A stretch of 64,000 bases of DNA from Alectoria sarmentosa. Its lineage: Eukaryota > Ascomycota > Lecanoromycetes > Lecanorales > Parmeliaceae. This document shows, piece by piece, positions 12,086-23,589 of the stretch. The stretch lies in the NCBI GenBank assembly GCA_009733775.1, contig WOGZ01000061.1, forward strand, positions 1 through 64,000. The letters are read 5' to 3'. Made by a program: the position numbers and the translations under genes. The stretch's first letter is position 1. Each line of letters opens with the position of its first letter. The notes below the pieces were generated by a model that had not been told where the DNA came from, did no database searches, and saw only the letters and a list, made by a program, of their open reading frames with translations.

Positions 12086-13902
12086 CTAGGATCTTACTTT
12101 CAGATCCAAGACGATATCCATTCCCTTCACGGGTCCAGTTATGCCCAGAGACGGCATACTCTCGTCCAACCTCGGAAACTCTATCCCGTCTTTCTGGGAC
12201 AATTTCATGCCGAAACGATGGAATAGTATCCCCACGAAAGCATAGACCTGTTCCTTCGCCATGACACGTCCAGGACAGTAGCTGACACCGCCGCCAAACG
12301 GACGATAGGATGAGTGCCGCAAAAGAGTTTTATTCTCGACGAATCTTCCAGCGTCGAATCGTGCGCAATCCGCGCCCCAGACCTGCTCGTTCATGTGGAG
12401 CTGACGCGAAGGTATAAGGACGTTGGTACCAGGCTGGAGGACCTTGCGTCCAATATTCGTCCGAGCTAGAACCTTGCGGCTCATCATGGCTCCACCGTTC
12501 AGCCGTAGAGACTCATGAAACACACCGTCTAGGACAGGAGCATTGGCGCAAAGGTGCTTGATGTCCAGTGCATTATCTTTCCAAGCTGCTTCTATCTCGG
12601 GGCCGACCTCTTGTAACAGTCTTTCATTAAAAAGTAGATGGGCAATGAGCCAGAATGAGATATTGTACTCGTTGGAATTGGCCCTACAACACGGATCAGT
12701 GAGCTAGATTGTCTTGGACTGTAGGGGCTTGAATAGGTTCGAAGACACAACTCACGCCCAGTAGATCAATAAAAGCATGCATGCCCTGCTTTCCTTGTCG
12801 ATTCCAACAGTCTCTTGCGCTTGCAGTACTTGTCTGATACCCCACGCCTGCCCTTCCCTTTCGGTTTCTGAAAGGTCAGCAAAAGTTGTCATGGTGCTGG
12901 TCATCTTCCGGCGTGCTTGTGTCACTTCCGAAGAAAATATTGACGGCAGTCCAAAGAAGACCATCCACGCTCGGTCATTGAAGTCGAGCATATTCTGGAT
13001 AATGTCAGGATTCAGCTTGTGGAGAACATCCCCAAAGGGTGGTGTCAAGAGAAGCTATGAATGCTCTACACATCTCATCCATATGGCTCCCAGGGAGTAG
13101 CTGTGTTATGTAAACTTCTTCAATGACATGAATGAGTGATCTCTGCTTTGGATTGACTGGATTCTTGTGGACGTAGCAGGACTCTCCGTCGATGGGTTTA
13201 TGCCACGCAAGGTCCAACGCTTGCATTTTGAATCCAAGATTGATGAGAATCTGGCTTAGATGACCATCCCAGTTGAGCGATGTGACATTTCTGTAAACCT
13301 CGGCGACGTCTTGTGGCTCTGTCACAATGTAGAACTTGGTTCCGCCGACTTTGATCGCAAATGGCTCATGCGTACGCTTCGTGTAGTTGCTTTCAAATCT
13401 TTAGCTTCAGGCCCAACAGGAAGCTTTGCCAGTCATCGCAAGGTCGCAGATATCAGGAAAGAAACTCGATGCTACTTACAGTCCTCGTTCAATCAATCTA
13501 TCGGAGTTCCTGAAAAAGCTGATAGCGTGACCTGTGGTATAGTCTCAGCGAAATCGAGAAGGTGACTGGGATCAATTACCAAGAACTATTCGAACATTTG
13601 TTAGCACAATGTCTCATGAGGCTATTCAACGATCACCTACTTGGAATCCAGTATGGTAGCTCTTTGGGATCTTCGGGCTTAAGGTATGGACGAATGGTGA
13701 AGCTCCATAGACGCCACATCAGAAGCCATACAGATCCAGCGACCACGCCTGCGAGGGACCAAAAACACGAACGGCTTTGTGTGTATCCGTCGAGATTATC
13801 GAAATGCGATGACAGAATTGTCCAAGGGCGTGGAAAGGAACAGCTGAGTGCTTCATCCGCCTTACTGATTAGCGCTACTCCTCGGATTAATAGCTGCAGC
13901 AT
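12086..13902 (-). pseudogene. Cytochrome P450, second copy, one frameshift
   Basis: Exons on the minus strand are 13902-13641, 13543-13480 (an alternative acceptor at 13529 also keeps frame), 13389-12756 and 12683-12086. The N-terminus holds a membrane segment (SLAGVVAGSVWLLMWRLW) and the proline-rich hinge ELPYWIP. Exon 2 reads GHAISFFRNSDRLIERGL, exon 3 carries KVGGTKFYIVTEPQDV, and exon 4 has the K-helix ESLRLNGG and a canonical haem loop FGGGVSYCPGR. The architecture resembles the CYP7/CYP8-like fungal clade. In exon 3 the frame shifts at a four-C run (13030-13033), after SLDTTLWG; one base fewer there would join to DVLHKLNPDI. Everything else is intact, so this is either a very young pseudogene or an assembly error. 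Confidence 0.8.
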
Positions 13903-14371
13903 GATTCATGATCCGCCGGAGTACCGTCGAGAAGCGAGCCGAAGAGGTAGTGGGAGTTTTATGTGCTCGAATTTTCTGCCATATCGTACTTGCCACATAC
14001 CGGCACAACAGTATCTTTGATCAGCCCCGGAGTTGAAATTCATCATGAATGGTAGACCAGTAGCCTCTTCAAATGCACTGACCCTCTCTCGACGAAGTTG
14101 GATAGAGGGGAAAAAGGTGAAGCACGGAGATGTTTGCGTCGGAACCCATGGTCCTTGATGGCCAATCCATCAGGTGAATCCTTCTTAGCAAAGCGCTAAT
14201 TCCTGGGGCAAGGCTGCGGCGGAGCATGCGAGCTGGACATTTCCTCCTGCTGCTTTATCACTTCACAAGAGGCAGAGGCAGAGGCAGAGGCAGGATTCCT
14301 GTATGCAATACTTAAGTATGCATGTCAGACGGTGTTGTAAAGTAAATCAAGGTGTGCGGGTCGATCCAATT
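13903..14371. other. Upstream region of the second P450, with a short purine microsatellite
   Basis: No gene is recognised. At about 14269-14293 there is a small (GAGGCA)n tract of four units. Confidence 0.4.
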
Positions 14372-14373
14372 TA

Positions 14374-14863
14374 GCGTATTCAAAACCAATGAGAATGTCT
14401 TGGCATTTTCAAAAAATTTCGACCCCATACATTTTTCTACTGTAGCAGCAAAACCGAACAACGTATTCTATCAATATCGCTGTTATTGTTAAAACAAGTT
14501 TCAAATGAACAAAAATGAACTTATTTTCAAGTTTTAACAGGTTCCCAACCTCTCAATGGCTCTCGTTATGATCATTGATCGCATTATCGATAATCGTGCC
14601 ACGCACTTAGCTCGCCAGCTCGCTAAATTTTTTCATCGCATTGAAAATTTGAAATAATCGTCAATGACAATTGACGAGACATTGATGCGTGAGAAAGATA
14701 TGATTTTAAGGCGGAACCTGTAGAACTTCAAATGTGATTATTTGCGACATTTGATAATTGATTTTATCGATGATTCTGTTCGATGTTGCTGCCATAGTAC
14801 AAAAATGTGTGAGATCGAAATTTTTTGAAAATGCTAAGATATCCTCATTGGTTTTGAATACGC
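14374..14863. mobile_element. Foldback/MITE element, 490 bp, about 86-bp terminal inverted repeats
   Basis: The left end GCGTATTCAAAACCAATGAG is mirrored at the right end, and the inverted repeats pair for about 86 bp with few mismatches. TA dinucleotides flank both ends (14372-14373 and 14864-14865), as for Tc1/mariner-superfamily insertions. There is no transposase frame. A related element is at 20775-21550. Confidence 0.85.
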
Positions 14864-15194
14864 TAAATCGGCTACTTACCGCCTGTACGCTGTCCAAATT
14901 AAATGGGGGAGCCGCAGATCTTTACAGTAAAGTACCTACTCCTTTCAGAATGGAGTTTCAGCTGCCTGTCGAAAGGATTCATGCTTTGTAGGGTGGAATC
15001 AGCGATTCTATTGGCGCTGTTAAATTCCCCGTGATGGATCGTTGCATGCAGGAATTCTGCTACATGCACCTCGCGAAACAGTATTTTAGAAAAAACCATC
15101 TGCGCTTCTAGACGTTACTTCCTGGTTCGGAAATGCTTGACTCTACGATATTTCTAACCTTCGGAGCCGCGGTGGGGTATCCGTTCTTACCTCA

Positions 15195-15202
15195 TATATA
15201 AA
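15195..15202 (+). promoter_or_regulatory. TATA box of the rhodopsin-like gene
   Basis: TATATAAA lies 83 bp upstream of the ATG at 15285, in balanced-GC sequence and in front of an intact gene. The call rests on sequence and position only. Confidence 0.5.
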
Positions 15203-15284
15203 CGCTCAGTCGTACCCGGACTTGTACTATCAACCTTTCTAACTCTTACGTCGGTGACTGACGACTGTAGTCATCATACCTGCG

Positions 15285-16551
15285 ATGGTCATGGCTTCTC
15301 CAAAGTCCGGCGCAAATACTGTGGAGCCACCGAGAGTTAACGAGGATACCTTTTTGGTAACTGTCCTCCATCAATCTGTCTTTTGTCTGAGGTAATAATC
15401 AACAGGCTAGGCTGTCAGATGGAGCGGCCTGGCGGTTTCCGCCGTCTTCGTCTCAATCAGAATTCTTGCTCGACTCAAAGTCTTCAAAAGGCTCTGGATG
15501 GACGATGGCCTCGTTATATTTGCGTTGATTCTAGCTCTCGCCTCCGCTATCCTTTGGCAAATCTTTGCGAATGACATGTTCGTATTGATGGCTGTCAGCA
15601 GCGGCCACAAGATGCCGACACCTGGTTTTGTCGACAATAGCGAGGCATACTTTAAAGCCTCCGTCGCGGTGATCGCCTTCTTTTATTCGACACTCTGGGC
15701 TATCAAGGTCTCCTTTCTTGTCTTCTTCAAGCGCCTCACCAAAAATGTCAGACGCCAGCAGCTTTTGTGGTGGCCTGTACTTGGATTCACCGTTGCCACC
15801 TACTTTGTCTGCATTGGGACAATCCAGTACCGGTGTCTTGTCGTTCCTTTGCAACAGATAACGACCGACTGCACGCAAAATGCAGCAGTCAATTTTCAAC
15901 AAATAACACTAAAATTGAATTGTGCCTGGGATGTACTCACCGACTTTCTAAGTCCGCAATCCTTCTGCGTAATGGCTGGGCTTAACTGACGCGAATAGTC
16001 ATGTCTATCCCACTCAGTATGTTGTGGGGCGTTCACATGAGAGCTCGACGGAAGCTCGCTCTAGCCTGCATTTTTTCCCTGGTCATCATCACCATCACTT
16101 TCGCAGTCGTACGCACCGCAGTCGTCAGTTCCCTAACACGGATGCTCGACACCTCGTGGCTCTACATGTGGAGCGGGATTGAGACAACAGTTGGTACGTC
16201 GTAACACCCTTATCTCTCACTGATCTTGTATCTTTGCTGACGAAGTCCACTGGTTTAAAAGCAATTATTGTCTCTTGCCTTGCCTCCTTTCCCAGCTTGT
16301 TCTCTCAGCAGAACCAACATTCACCGAAGGTCGAATTAAATCCTCTCGCCTCGCATAATGCGTTTCTTCGAGGGTCAGGGCGTTCCCGAGGTCGTCTTAG
16401 AAGTGTTCTCGATTCGCTTACGGGAACCTTCCATCATAACGAGAATGGCATTGACTCTGAAAGCGGGCCTCTCAAGGTATCATTGAGTAAGTCTGAGATG
16501 CCTTTGGAGATTGTTTACCCAGAGAATTCATCCCGTCATTACGTGGCGTGA
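15285..16551 (+). CDS. Fungal rhodopsin-like/PTH11-related integral membrane protein, about 365 aa
   Basis: Four exons (15285-15356, 15411-15951, 15999-16193, 16262-16551) join in one frame with short introns of 54, 47 and 68 nt. The third donor is a weak GTCCGC. The signature RILARLKVFKRLWMDDGLV is the conserved start of the fungal rhodopsin domain (PF20684), followed by several hydrophobic helices (VIFALILALASAILW, ASVAVIAFFYSTLWAI, WWPVLGFTVATYFVCIG). The spliced DFLIMSIPLSMLWGV and KLALACIFSLVIITITF helices and the domain-end WSGIETTVAIIVSCLASF follow. A hydrophilic tail of about 75 residues is probably cytosolic. A seven-helix plasma-membrane sensor role is the family expectation; the ligand is unknown. 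An alternative start is the Met at 15291. Confidence 0.85.
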
Positions 16552-17399
16552 TGAAATATGAACTAGGGCAAATTTCCACGAAGATCTCGGGTTGATACTG
16601 GTTTGTATGTTGTACTCACTGGATCCATGTTGAGGGATGCTGTGGAGATTCAAAGGCTCTGAGCTAGTGACACGCTGCGAAATAGGCTACATCTTCTCTT
16701 TATACGATGATACCGGGGAGGAACGTCTTTACTGCAATTCTCAGATTAATTAGATTCGGACCATGCCAAGAGCTTCAGTCTGTTGCAGACCCTACTCAGG
16801 ATCCGCAGGCCCTAAAATTATATCCCCTACCCGAATCTAGCTCAGATAGCAAAGTTGTCTTACTTGATAAGGGTATCACTAACTTGACGTAATCCGAAGC
16901 CAGTCAATTTCTGCCAAGTTTTAAGACTGTGTTCATTCTTCCTCCTTCTCTCACATACTTTTTCAATCCAAGTCTTTGGAATTACCTGAAAATCTAATAT
17001 TGCTACACCTTCTATAATATTCCAGTAATTACTACATAACAAGCACAGGGTTGAGCGGTATAGGGATATGCTTACTCGTTGTAGACATCGTATTTGAGTA
17101 AGCCCCACTCTGTACCTCCCTACTTGAGTAACCATTCTGTACGGGATTTTAGGAATCTCCGACCCTCTCCACGTCAATGAAATCAGAGCAACTTTTACGC
17201 ACGTCTGATTCACCCATTCCGACTACTTCTGAGCGCAGCGCTGCTTAGCGCGCTATCGCAGCCAAGCAAACTTCTTTACAATATTTCTGGCATCTTTCAC
17301 GGCCTGGGAAGCTGTGCGAACAGTCCTCATCTTCTGCAAGAGACCAGTGAACTTGTCTTTCATGATCCAGACCAAGAAAGCAGACTGACCGAGAAACAA
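16552..17399. other. Intergenic, no recognised gene
   Basis: Short frames occur on both strands but none shows a domain. The right end may contain the lost first exon of the following P450 pseudogene. Confidence 0.4.
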
Positions 17400-19362
17400 A
17401 GCGGAAAATCTTGATCGCAGGGGCACCGCTCTTGCTGGGCAAATGGTTAAGCACCTCGCAGTACATATTGAATGCGCCGCGCGTGATTGATTATGCATAC
17501 GCCAAGGTAAGTAAGTCCTCGTCCTCCTGGTCTTCCAACTCTCCTGACTAGAGTGAGCTAAGGCTAAAGGGGCCCCATTTGCCATACCGTCCGTGTCTGA
17601 GTACCAGATTTTTGTTTCGTCAGAGCGGCACATACGTGCGGTGGATGAGAGCTCCGAGGATTTCTTGTCCTTGCGCGCGGCACTGGAGGATGTCAGTCTC
17701 CACTTTTGTCAAATTGACCTGTCGTCAAGCTCCTCACACCATTCCGTCGATAGCTAACGACAGAAAAAGAGGGTCATGCATAAGATCACAATGTGTGGGT
17801 TTGATCAATCGGGTGTCGATCCGCACGACAGCGTGCCTGGCCGGACATTGAAGACTCTGCTTAGAATGAATATGCCGAAGCTGCAGGCAAGAATTCAGGG
17901 TAGCATTGGACAGGTACTAAAGGATGACTTGAGAGGACGGAAGGCTACTGAAGGTGATGCTTTCCTATCTAGATCAAATCTTGAATAAGCTCACAAGCTC
18001 ATTGATGCTCTGATCCAGATGGCTGGAAAAGTTTCCAGCCTTTTCATTGGCAGAAAGAGTGGCCGGACAAATTAGTGTTAGTATTATCGGCGGAGAACTG
18101 CTTGGTGAGCCTCCTATGAAATTTCTGAGATCCCACTCACAGGCGGACAGGGAGCAAACCAGACTTTACTGAAGCAGTGAAACGATACTCTCATGATGTC
18201 GTTATAGCCATGGAGATTTCTCGACATTTACCTGACTTTATAGGGCCGTAAGCTCCCAACCTGGGCCTCTGAAGTTTCCAGAACTGATATGCTTCCAGAA
18301 CAGCTGCACGTCTTGTCATGGCATGGAGTGGTGCGATGAAGAAGATTGCCCTCGGTCTCAAGCCAGTAGCTAAGGACCGTCTACGCCATTGTGGCAATGG
18401 TCACGCTGCAAATCAACCAGTCAGTATCTGCACCTAGCCTTAGCTTGAATCCTTGCGCTGAAAAATTGAAGCTGGACTGTATTCGCTGGGTCATCGAATC
18501 GTCTCAAACCGATAAACAGCGTTCGGTCGAAAGAATAGTACAGCAGATAGTTGCACTTTTCTTCGCCTCATACCATCAAATGCCCATGGTTAGCATCACC
18601 GAGAACCAGATGAATGACATAGATAGCGAATCATCTAACGACGAATTAGAGGCTCTAGTTTTTGCAATATATAATCTCTGCATGCATCCTGAGTATATCG
18701 CTCCTCTCCGACATTAAACGGAGAGAGTACTTCAAGGCGCGTCGGAAGAATGGTTCAAGGACGTGCCCCTTCTTGACAGCTTCTTGCGAGAATCGGCTCG
18801 TCTAAACCCTTTGGACGCTTGTAAGTTTCTTGGACCTTTGGCCTGATCTTGGAGACCCGGACTTACTGGTTGAATAAGTATCCATTCAACGAAAAGTCCT
18901 CAAAGCCTTTGAGTTCTCCGACGGCGTGTACGTACCAGCAGGCAACATACTTTGCGTTCCACAACAAGCTATCATGCGCGATCCGAGATACTACCGTGAC
19001 TCGGAAAAGTTTGACGGCTTTCGATTCGCCGTGCAAGAAGAGGGAAGGTGCAAGTCGGTATCAAAATTCACTGACGTGAAGCCAGCGTTTTCATTCTGGG
19101 GCGCATCGAGAAAAGCCTGGTAAGAACAGCGGTCTCAATATCCGCTGAAACTTGCTGATTGGATGATTGTTCTCGTGTGACCTATAGTCCAGCCAGGTGG
19201 TATGTTTCTGGAGCTCTCAAACATATCCTCACACATCTGCTGTTGACTTACGATATCCAGCTTGCTGATGCAAGTGGCCGGAGAACATTCACGTGGGCAA
19301 CGGCGATCGTACCCAAATACAGTGTCGATACACTTTTGCGTGAGCGAAGCCTGGCTCAATAA
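17400..19362 (+). pseudogene. Cytochrome P450, third copy, with frameshift and premature stop
   Basis: A multi-exon P450 can be followed: APFAIPSVSEYQIFVSSE, then GFDQSGVDPHDSVPGRTLK, then DFTEAVKRYSHDVV, DCIRWVIESSQTDK and CMHPEYIAPLRH. The K-helix ESARLNPLDA, PERF-like YRDSEKFDGFRF and haem loop FWGASRKACPARWY follow. The haem Cys codon is split by an intron (donor at about 19122, acceptor at 19188). Two lesions are visible. A one-base frameshift lies at 18041-18050, between DGWKSFQPF and LAERVAGQI. An in-frame TAA lies at 18715-18717 between PLRH and TERVLQG. The loop has CPAR instead of the usual CPGR, and the first exon is not identified. The class resembles the ent-kaurene-oxidase-like fungal P450s. 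Confidence 0.75.
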
Positions 19363-19766
19363 TAATATATAGCATATTCCTTTTTCTTGAAGATTCCTGT
19401 ATTCACATTCTCCTAAACCTAGCGTTATATATTGTTCGCTGAGAGCGCATCTTTCTCTCAATTTAGATTATTCTATGACTCTTGACGTCAAGATCAATGT
19501 GAGTCACGAATTCGAAGGCGCTGCAAAGAAATGTCCTTGGAAAAGACAACACTTGAGACTGAGCGTTCTAATCATATGACCGGGGTGCGGAAAACACAGC
19601 ACTGCCTGGTCACCTGCAACTGAATCTCAATCACTCAAGGTAGCATTCGGACCACATGCCAAAGGTGGATGACGTTCACCCTGAGCTGATTTCTACCAAG
19701 TTGTTGTGCAGAAAGGAAGCTATCGAATGATGAAATCATGATTATGTGCGACGATTAAGCAGAGCA
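19363..19766. other. Intergenic, no gene seen
   Basis: Balanced-GC sequence between the P450 pseudogene and the MITE. Nothing recognisable. Confidence 0.4.
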
Positions 19767-19768
19767 TA

Positions 19769-20507
19769 CTTTAAGGGCGGCAGGGGGGTTTATGTAAGCC
19801 TGCGGAGAGAGTCTTGACATGATTTTTTATAGCACATATTTCAATCTCAAATGTCACACAGTAACGTACTTGTAGAGTCAAGTCTACGTTATATCGCTAC
19901 ACGAAAATATATTCATATGCTTTTCAAATCTCAACAGATCTTCAATTCAAGAGATCGTGAAAATATCATTAATGATTAAGTTGTATTTTATAAATATAGA
20001 GTTCAAATACAAATATAGGGTTCGCGCATATTCTTTCATTGCTCATCATCTTTTCTTTATTATTCATTTCATCATTTTTTATATTAAATTCGTAATTCAT
20101 CGCTTTCGAGAGAACTTTGATTAAATTGTTTAAATTTGAAATCAAAAACAAAGTGATATAAATGTAATTTATCGTATGCAAATCTCGAATCGAAACTTTG
20201 ACGCTCGTACACGTAAAAATGTTTTTACGAGATTCGTTTTCTCAATAAATTGTTAATAGAATATTTATTTTATAAGATTTTCATTAGCGTTGAAATTTTA
20301 TTAGATTTGTTATATACGAATATCTTTACATTCTTAATACGAGTTAAGATCTTTTTTTAAAAACATCGTTATTGTATCAAATATGCATTAAATATGAATC
20401 GTAAGAGCATTGTCAGCGTGACAAGTCTGTTGATAGGGTGGGTTACAAAATGACGCTTTTGATAGGCTACAGGCATGATTGCGAAAAACCCCCTACCGCC
20501 CTTAAAG
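19769..20507 (+). mobile_element. MITE copy A, 739 bp, RIP-mutated
   Basis: The ends are CTTTAAGGGCGGCAGGGGGG and its near-perfect inverse, flanked by TA (19767-19768 and 20508-20509). There is no transposase. The interior aligns in inverse orientation along its whole length with 30290-31076, but here most G/C positions are changed to A/T, as expected for RIP of a repeated sequence. Confidence 0.9.
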
Positions 20508-20509
20508 TA

Positions 20510-20772
20510 GAAATGATAAACGGAGAATGAGCCTGCTAGCGTGAGAGGAGCCGTAGCGGTATCGAATATATGTAAAGGATGATAACACTATGATGTGATT
20601 CAATCGTTTCCAAAATGATTGTAAAGCTTGCACAGACATTAATATTATCGGAGACGACTGAAGCGATGAGATTGTCAAACCTGGAAGTTTTTACAATTGC
20701 TTTCAAATAAAGGAGAACGAGACATAGGCGTTGTTTTGAGTTTAGCACCTCGATTTTATTATGCTTGACACT
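20510..20772. other. Spacer between two MITEs
   Basis: No gene. A minus-strand open frame of 82 codons starts inside the MITE ends and shows no domain. Confidence 0.4.
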
Positions 20773-20774
20773 TA

Positions 20775-21550
20775 ACGTATTCAAAATCTATGTTAATGCT
20801 TGATATACGGGATGAAACTTTTCAATTTATACATTTTCGTACTATAGCATAAGCATCCTCCCACAATTGATATAAATTATTAATATTCATACGTAATCTT
20901 TTAATACGTGTATGTAGCATTTTATTTCGCATATTTTTATTAATGCATCAAGCATCAAGCATATAAAGCTTAATATTTAAAAATCTGAGATTTGACGTTC
21001 TGATGTAACAACTTAATATACGTTATGACGCCTTGATGTGAGAACTTAATACCCTTGATATAAAGATTTATGATCTTGGCGCAAAGACTTGTTCCCTTTT
21101 ATAGTATGAAGAGTTTAATAAGAAATTTGAGACTTAATGTTTTGATGTAGGGACTTGAAGCTCATTGAATACCCTGGTGTAGGGACTTGAAACTCATTGA
21201 ATGGCCTGATGTATGGATTTGAAGCCCAACGAATGCGCTGGTGTAAGGACTTGAAACCCATTGAATGCCCTATGTGAAGGGACTTGATTCGATATTTCGT
21301 AATTGTATTTGAAAAAGAATACGTTGTCTTAATTTATAAAATTGATTTCATTTTTAAGACATAGTGATTGAGAGGGTAAGACACGCGCTCGAGACCTTTA
21401 TATAATTTCAATTTATCATTTTGAAAATTATTTTAACGATAGCAGATTTGATGACTGATTGTGAAAGGATGCTCATGTTATAGTACGAAAATGTATGAAT
21501 TGAAAAGTTCCATCTCGTATGTCAAGCATTAATACAGATTTTGAATACGC
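20775..21550. mobile_element. Foldback/MITE element, 776 bp, about 85-bp terminal inverted repeats
   Basis: The left end ACGTATTCAAAATCT and right end AGATTTTGAATACGC are inverse, and pairing continues through a block ending near 20860 and 21466. TA flanks both ends (20773-20774 and 21551-21552). It shares its terminal motif with the element at 14374-14863, so the two are one family, but its core differs and carries a tandem repeat. Confidence 0.85.
21130..21290 (+). repeat. Imperfect tandem repeat, unit about 35 bp
   Basis: The unit GTGTAGGGACTTGAAACTCA plus GAATGCCCTG is repeated about four to five times with drift. It lies in the core of the foldback element, and a RIP-degraded inverse relative is at about 51050-51400. 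Confidence 0.65.
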
Positions 21551-21877
21551 TAAATGTACTATAAGTAGCAGTACTCCTCCCTAGGATAACAACCAGTCGT
21601 CATCAATATTCCAACAGGTCATGAGCTCGTTTTGACGCAAAACGTCACCACGACGGCGCCAACGGCTCCTTTGTAAGAGATTACTATTTTTACGTCGTAT
21701 CGATTCAGCCACAAAATAGAAGTCCCAACCAACGTTCGCTGCGTGATACGGCAACGCGCATTTCTACCTCCAACTCCGAGGCACTCTTAACGTGGCTCCA
21801 CGAACTTTCAGAAATTCACTTCTTTCCTACGAAACGACATCGACTACAACACTGTTCAAGGCAGAAAGATTAGGGGC

Positions 21878-23074
21878 TTGAAGGCTAGGAATCAGAGGAA
21901 GAAGGAGGAAAGCGGAAGCGCAAGAGCAGCTAGGGAGGGGAGGATAGTTCGAAAGAGGCGGAAAGGGATAGACATCACGAAGCCTGGGCAGGAAGGAACA
22001 GACACCCCGCTCGAAGCGTACGAGTCAGTCAATCGATACACCCTACGCAAGCCACACAGTAGGGAGGTTTAACAACTTTTTTCAAAGCATTTTACAAAGT
22101 CCAAATGGGAAATTGCTTAATCGTTTAACCGAACATGATGTTTTTTAACGCTCGCATCGTCGACCATTTGAAAACGATTTTCATAATTTAAAAACAATTT
22201 ACAAAAACTCAAGTTGTCTTAATAAACAATAATTTAATAACACGATTTATGAAAAATTGAAAGTTTCGAAATATCAATTTTAACTTATTTTGAAAGTTCG
22301 AGCGATTCGTTGCGTATCGTATTTTGAATAATATGTTATAACATAAAAATTAAAAATCAGATAAATTTATTTATATGCGCAATATTGAAATATAAAATTT
22401 CACGATTTCAACGATACAAAAATAATCAAAATGTGATAAATTAATAAAAAGTTATTAATAAAAGAGAAATACAATGAATATTCGAATTGCGATGAATTTA
22501 AAATGCGTTTCGAGAGATGTAAGGACATTAAAGGGAATTGAAGTTCAAAAGAGATTTAAAATCTTCTTAAAGAGCTCTCAAGCTCCCTTGAAGATTCTTA
22601 AAATATTTTCAAATCGATTGATTTTTGTTGAGTAAATCTTAATTTTCAATTAAAATTCTTGAATTATCTGATTAAACATAACCTTAGATTTGAATGTTGT
22701 TTAAAGTTTTGTAAAATCCTTTTGAAAAAAGTTGTTAAACCTCCCTAGTCCTGCGCGATAGGCACATCATTCAAATCCATAAGCACTTTTCCGATTTCCC
22801 TACAAAAGTGAGGTTTACGGTGTAAGGAGACTTCAAGGCAGGACAAGAAGGAGTATGGTTTCAAGGGGATACACGATATTACAGCCTCAGAGGAAAATTA
22901 CAGCCACAGCCTCAGGGGGGAGCAAATAGGTCTTCGCTGCAGGGGAAGCGTTGGAATTCAGCACCTCAGCCGTCTAATAATGCCAAGAGGAAGTTGAATA
23001 CGGAAGCGTTCCGCCGCAGGGCACGATCATCGTCTCCGGGTCTTGATAACTCTTCTCCTCAGCGTACGCGTTGA
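21878..23074 (+). pseudogene. Hypothetical gene split by a MITE
   Basis: The left part (from 21878) is a basic, Lys/Arg-rich open frame (RKRRKGIDITKPGQEG, YESVNRYTLRKPHS) that runs into the MITE at 22062 and ends after three element-encoded residues. On the other side of the MITE the + strand has an open frame from about 22829 to a stop at 23072-23074, after a possible splice acceptor, also basic and polar (NNAKRKLNTEAFRRRARSSS). The two may be parts of one nuclear or ribosomal-type protein, but I recognise no family and the join is inference. Confidence 0.35.
22062..22745. mobile_element. MITE, 684 bp, TIR GGGAGGTTTAACAAC
   Basis: The ends GGGAGGTTTAACAACTTTTT and its inverse at 22721-22745 match over about 38 bp with one small gap. 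TA flanks both ends (22060-22061 and 22746-22747). The interior is AT-rich, without a transposase. It is a third MITE family in this 3-kb stretch. Confidence 0.85.
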
Positions 23075-23129
23075 CCTTTGCCAATCTATTTAATACCTCT
23101 CGAAAACTCTGATACCAATAAGAAGCTAC

Positions 23130-23441
23130 ATGCGCTTCCTCTTCATCCTCGCTCGCCCATACGCTACGACTCGCCCTCGCCCCTCAAGACTTCCTTCGGC
23201 CAAGCCGCCCCTCTCCCTTGACCACTTCCTCCTACGCCAACGTGTCATATCCCTCTACCGTGAAATCATCCGTGCATGCCACAAGCTTCCACCTCCAACG
23301 CGGGAAGAGATGAAGAAATATGCAAGAGAAGAATTTGAGCATCAGAATGCCGTGGATGATTTGAGGAAAATACGGTACTTGCTTAGTACTGGGAAGACGG
23401 AGTTTGAGCGATTGGGAAAGCAGGTCAGCGGTATGGGCTGA
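23130..23441 (+). CDS. LYR-motif protein, LYRM2-like, 103 aa
   Basis: A single-exon complete frame. Residues 1-22 are Arg-rich and lack acids, as in a mitochondrial presequence. The LYR tripeptide at residues 42-44 lies in LLRQRVISLYREIIRACHKL and is followed by TREEMKKYAREEFE and the family-typical C-terminus DLRKIRYLLSTGKTEFERL. LYR proteins bind the mitochondrial acyl carrier protein; LYRM2 is linked to respiratory complex I. The length matches the family. It is a housekeeping-type gene with balanced composition, so it anchors the ancestral gene order in a repeat-rich surrounding. Confidence 0.88.
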   Translation: MRFLFILARPYATTRPRPSRLPSAKPPLSLDHFLLRQRVISLYREIIRACHKLPPPTREEMKKYAREEFEHQNAVDDLRKIRYLLSTGKTEFERLGKQVSGMG

Positions 23442-23589
23442 GATAGTATGGTACCGTATCTGTTTGGGAGTGCTGCGATCAACACCAGAGGGAAGCCCAG
23501 GTTGGGATCGAGCAAAAGGAATGGCATCTTGAGCAAGCCGCCCGAGGGCTGAGCGGCTGAATCAAACCATGCCATTTCTCTACACCAAT

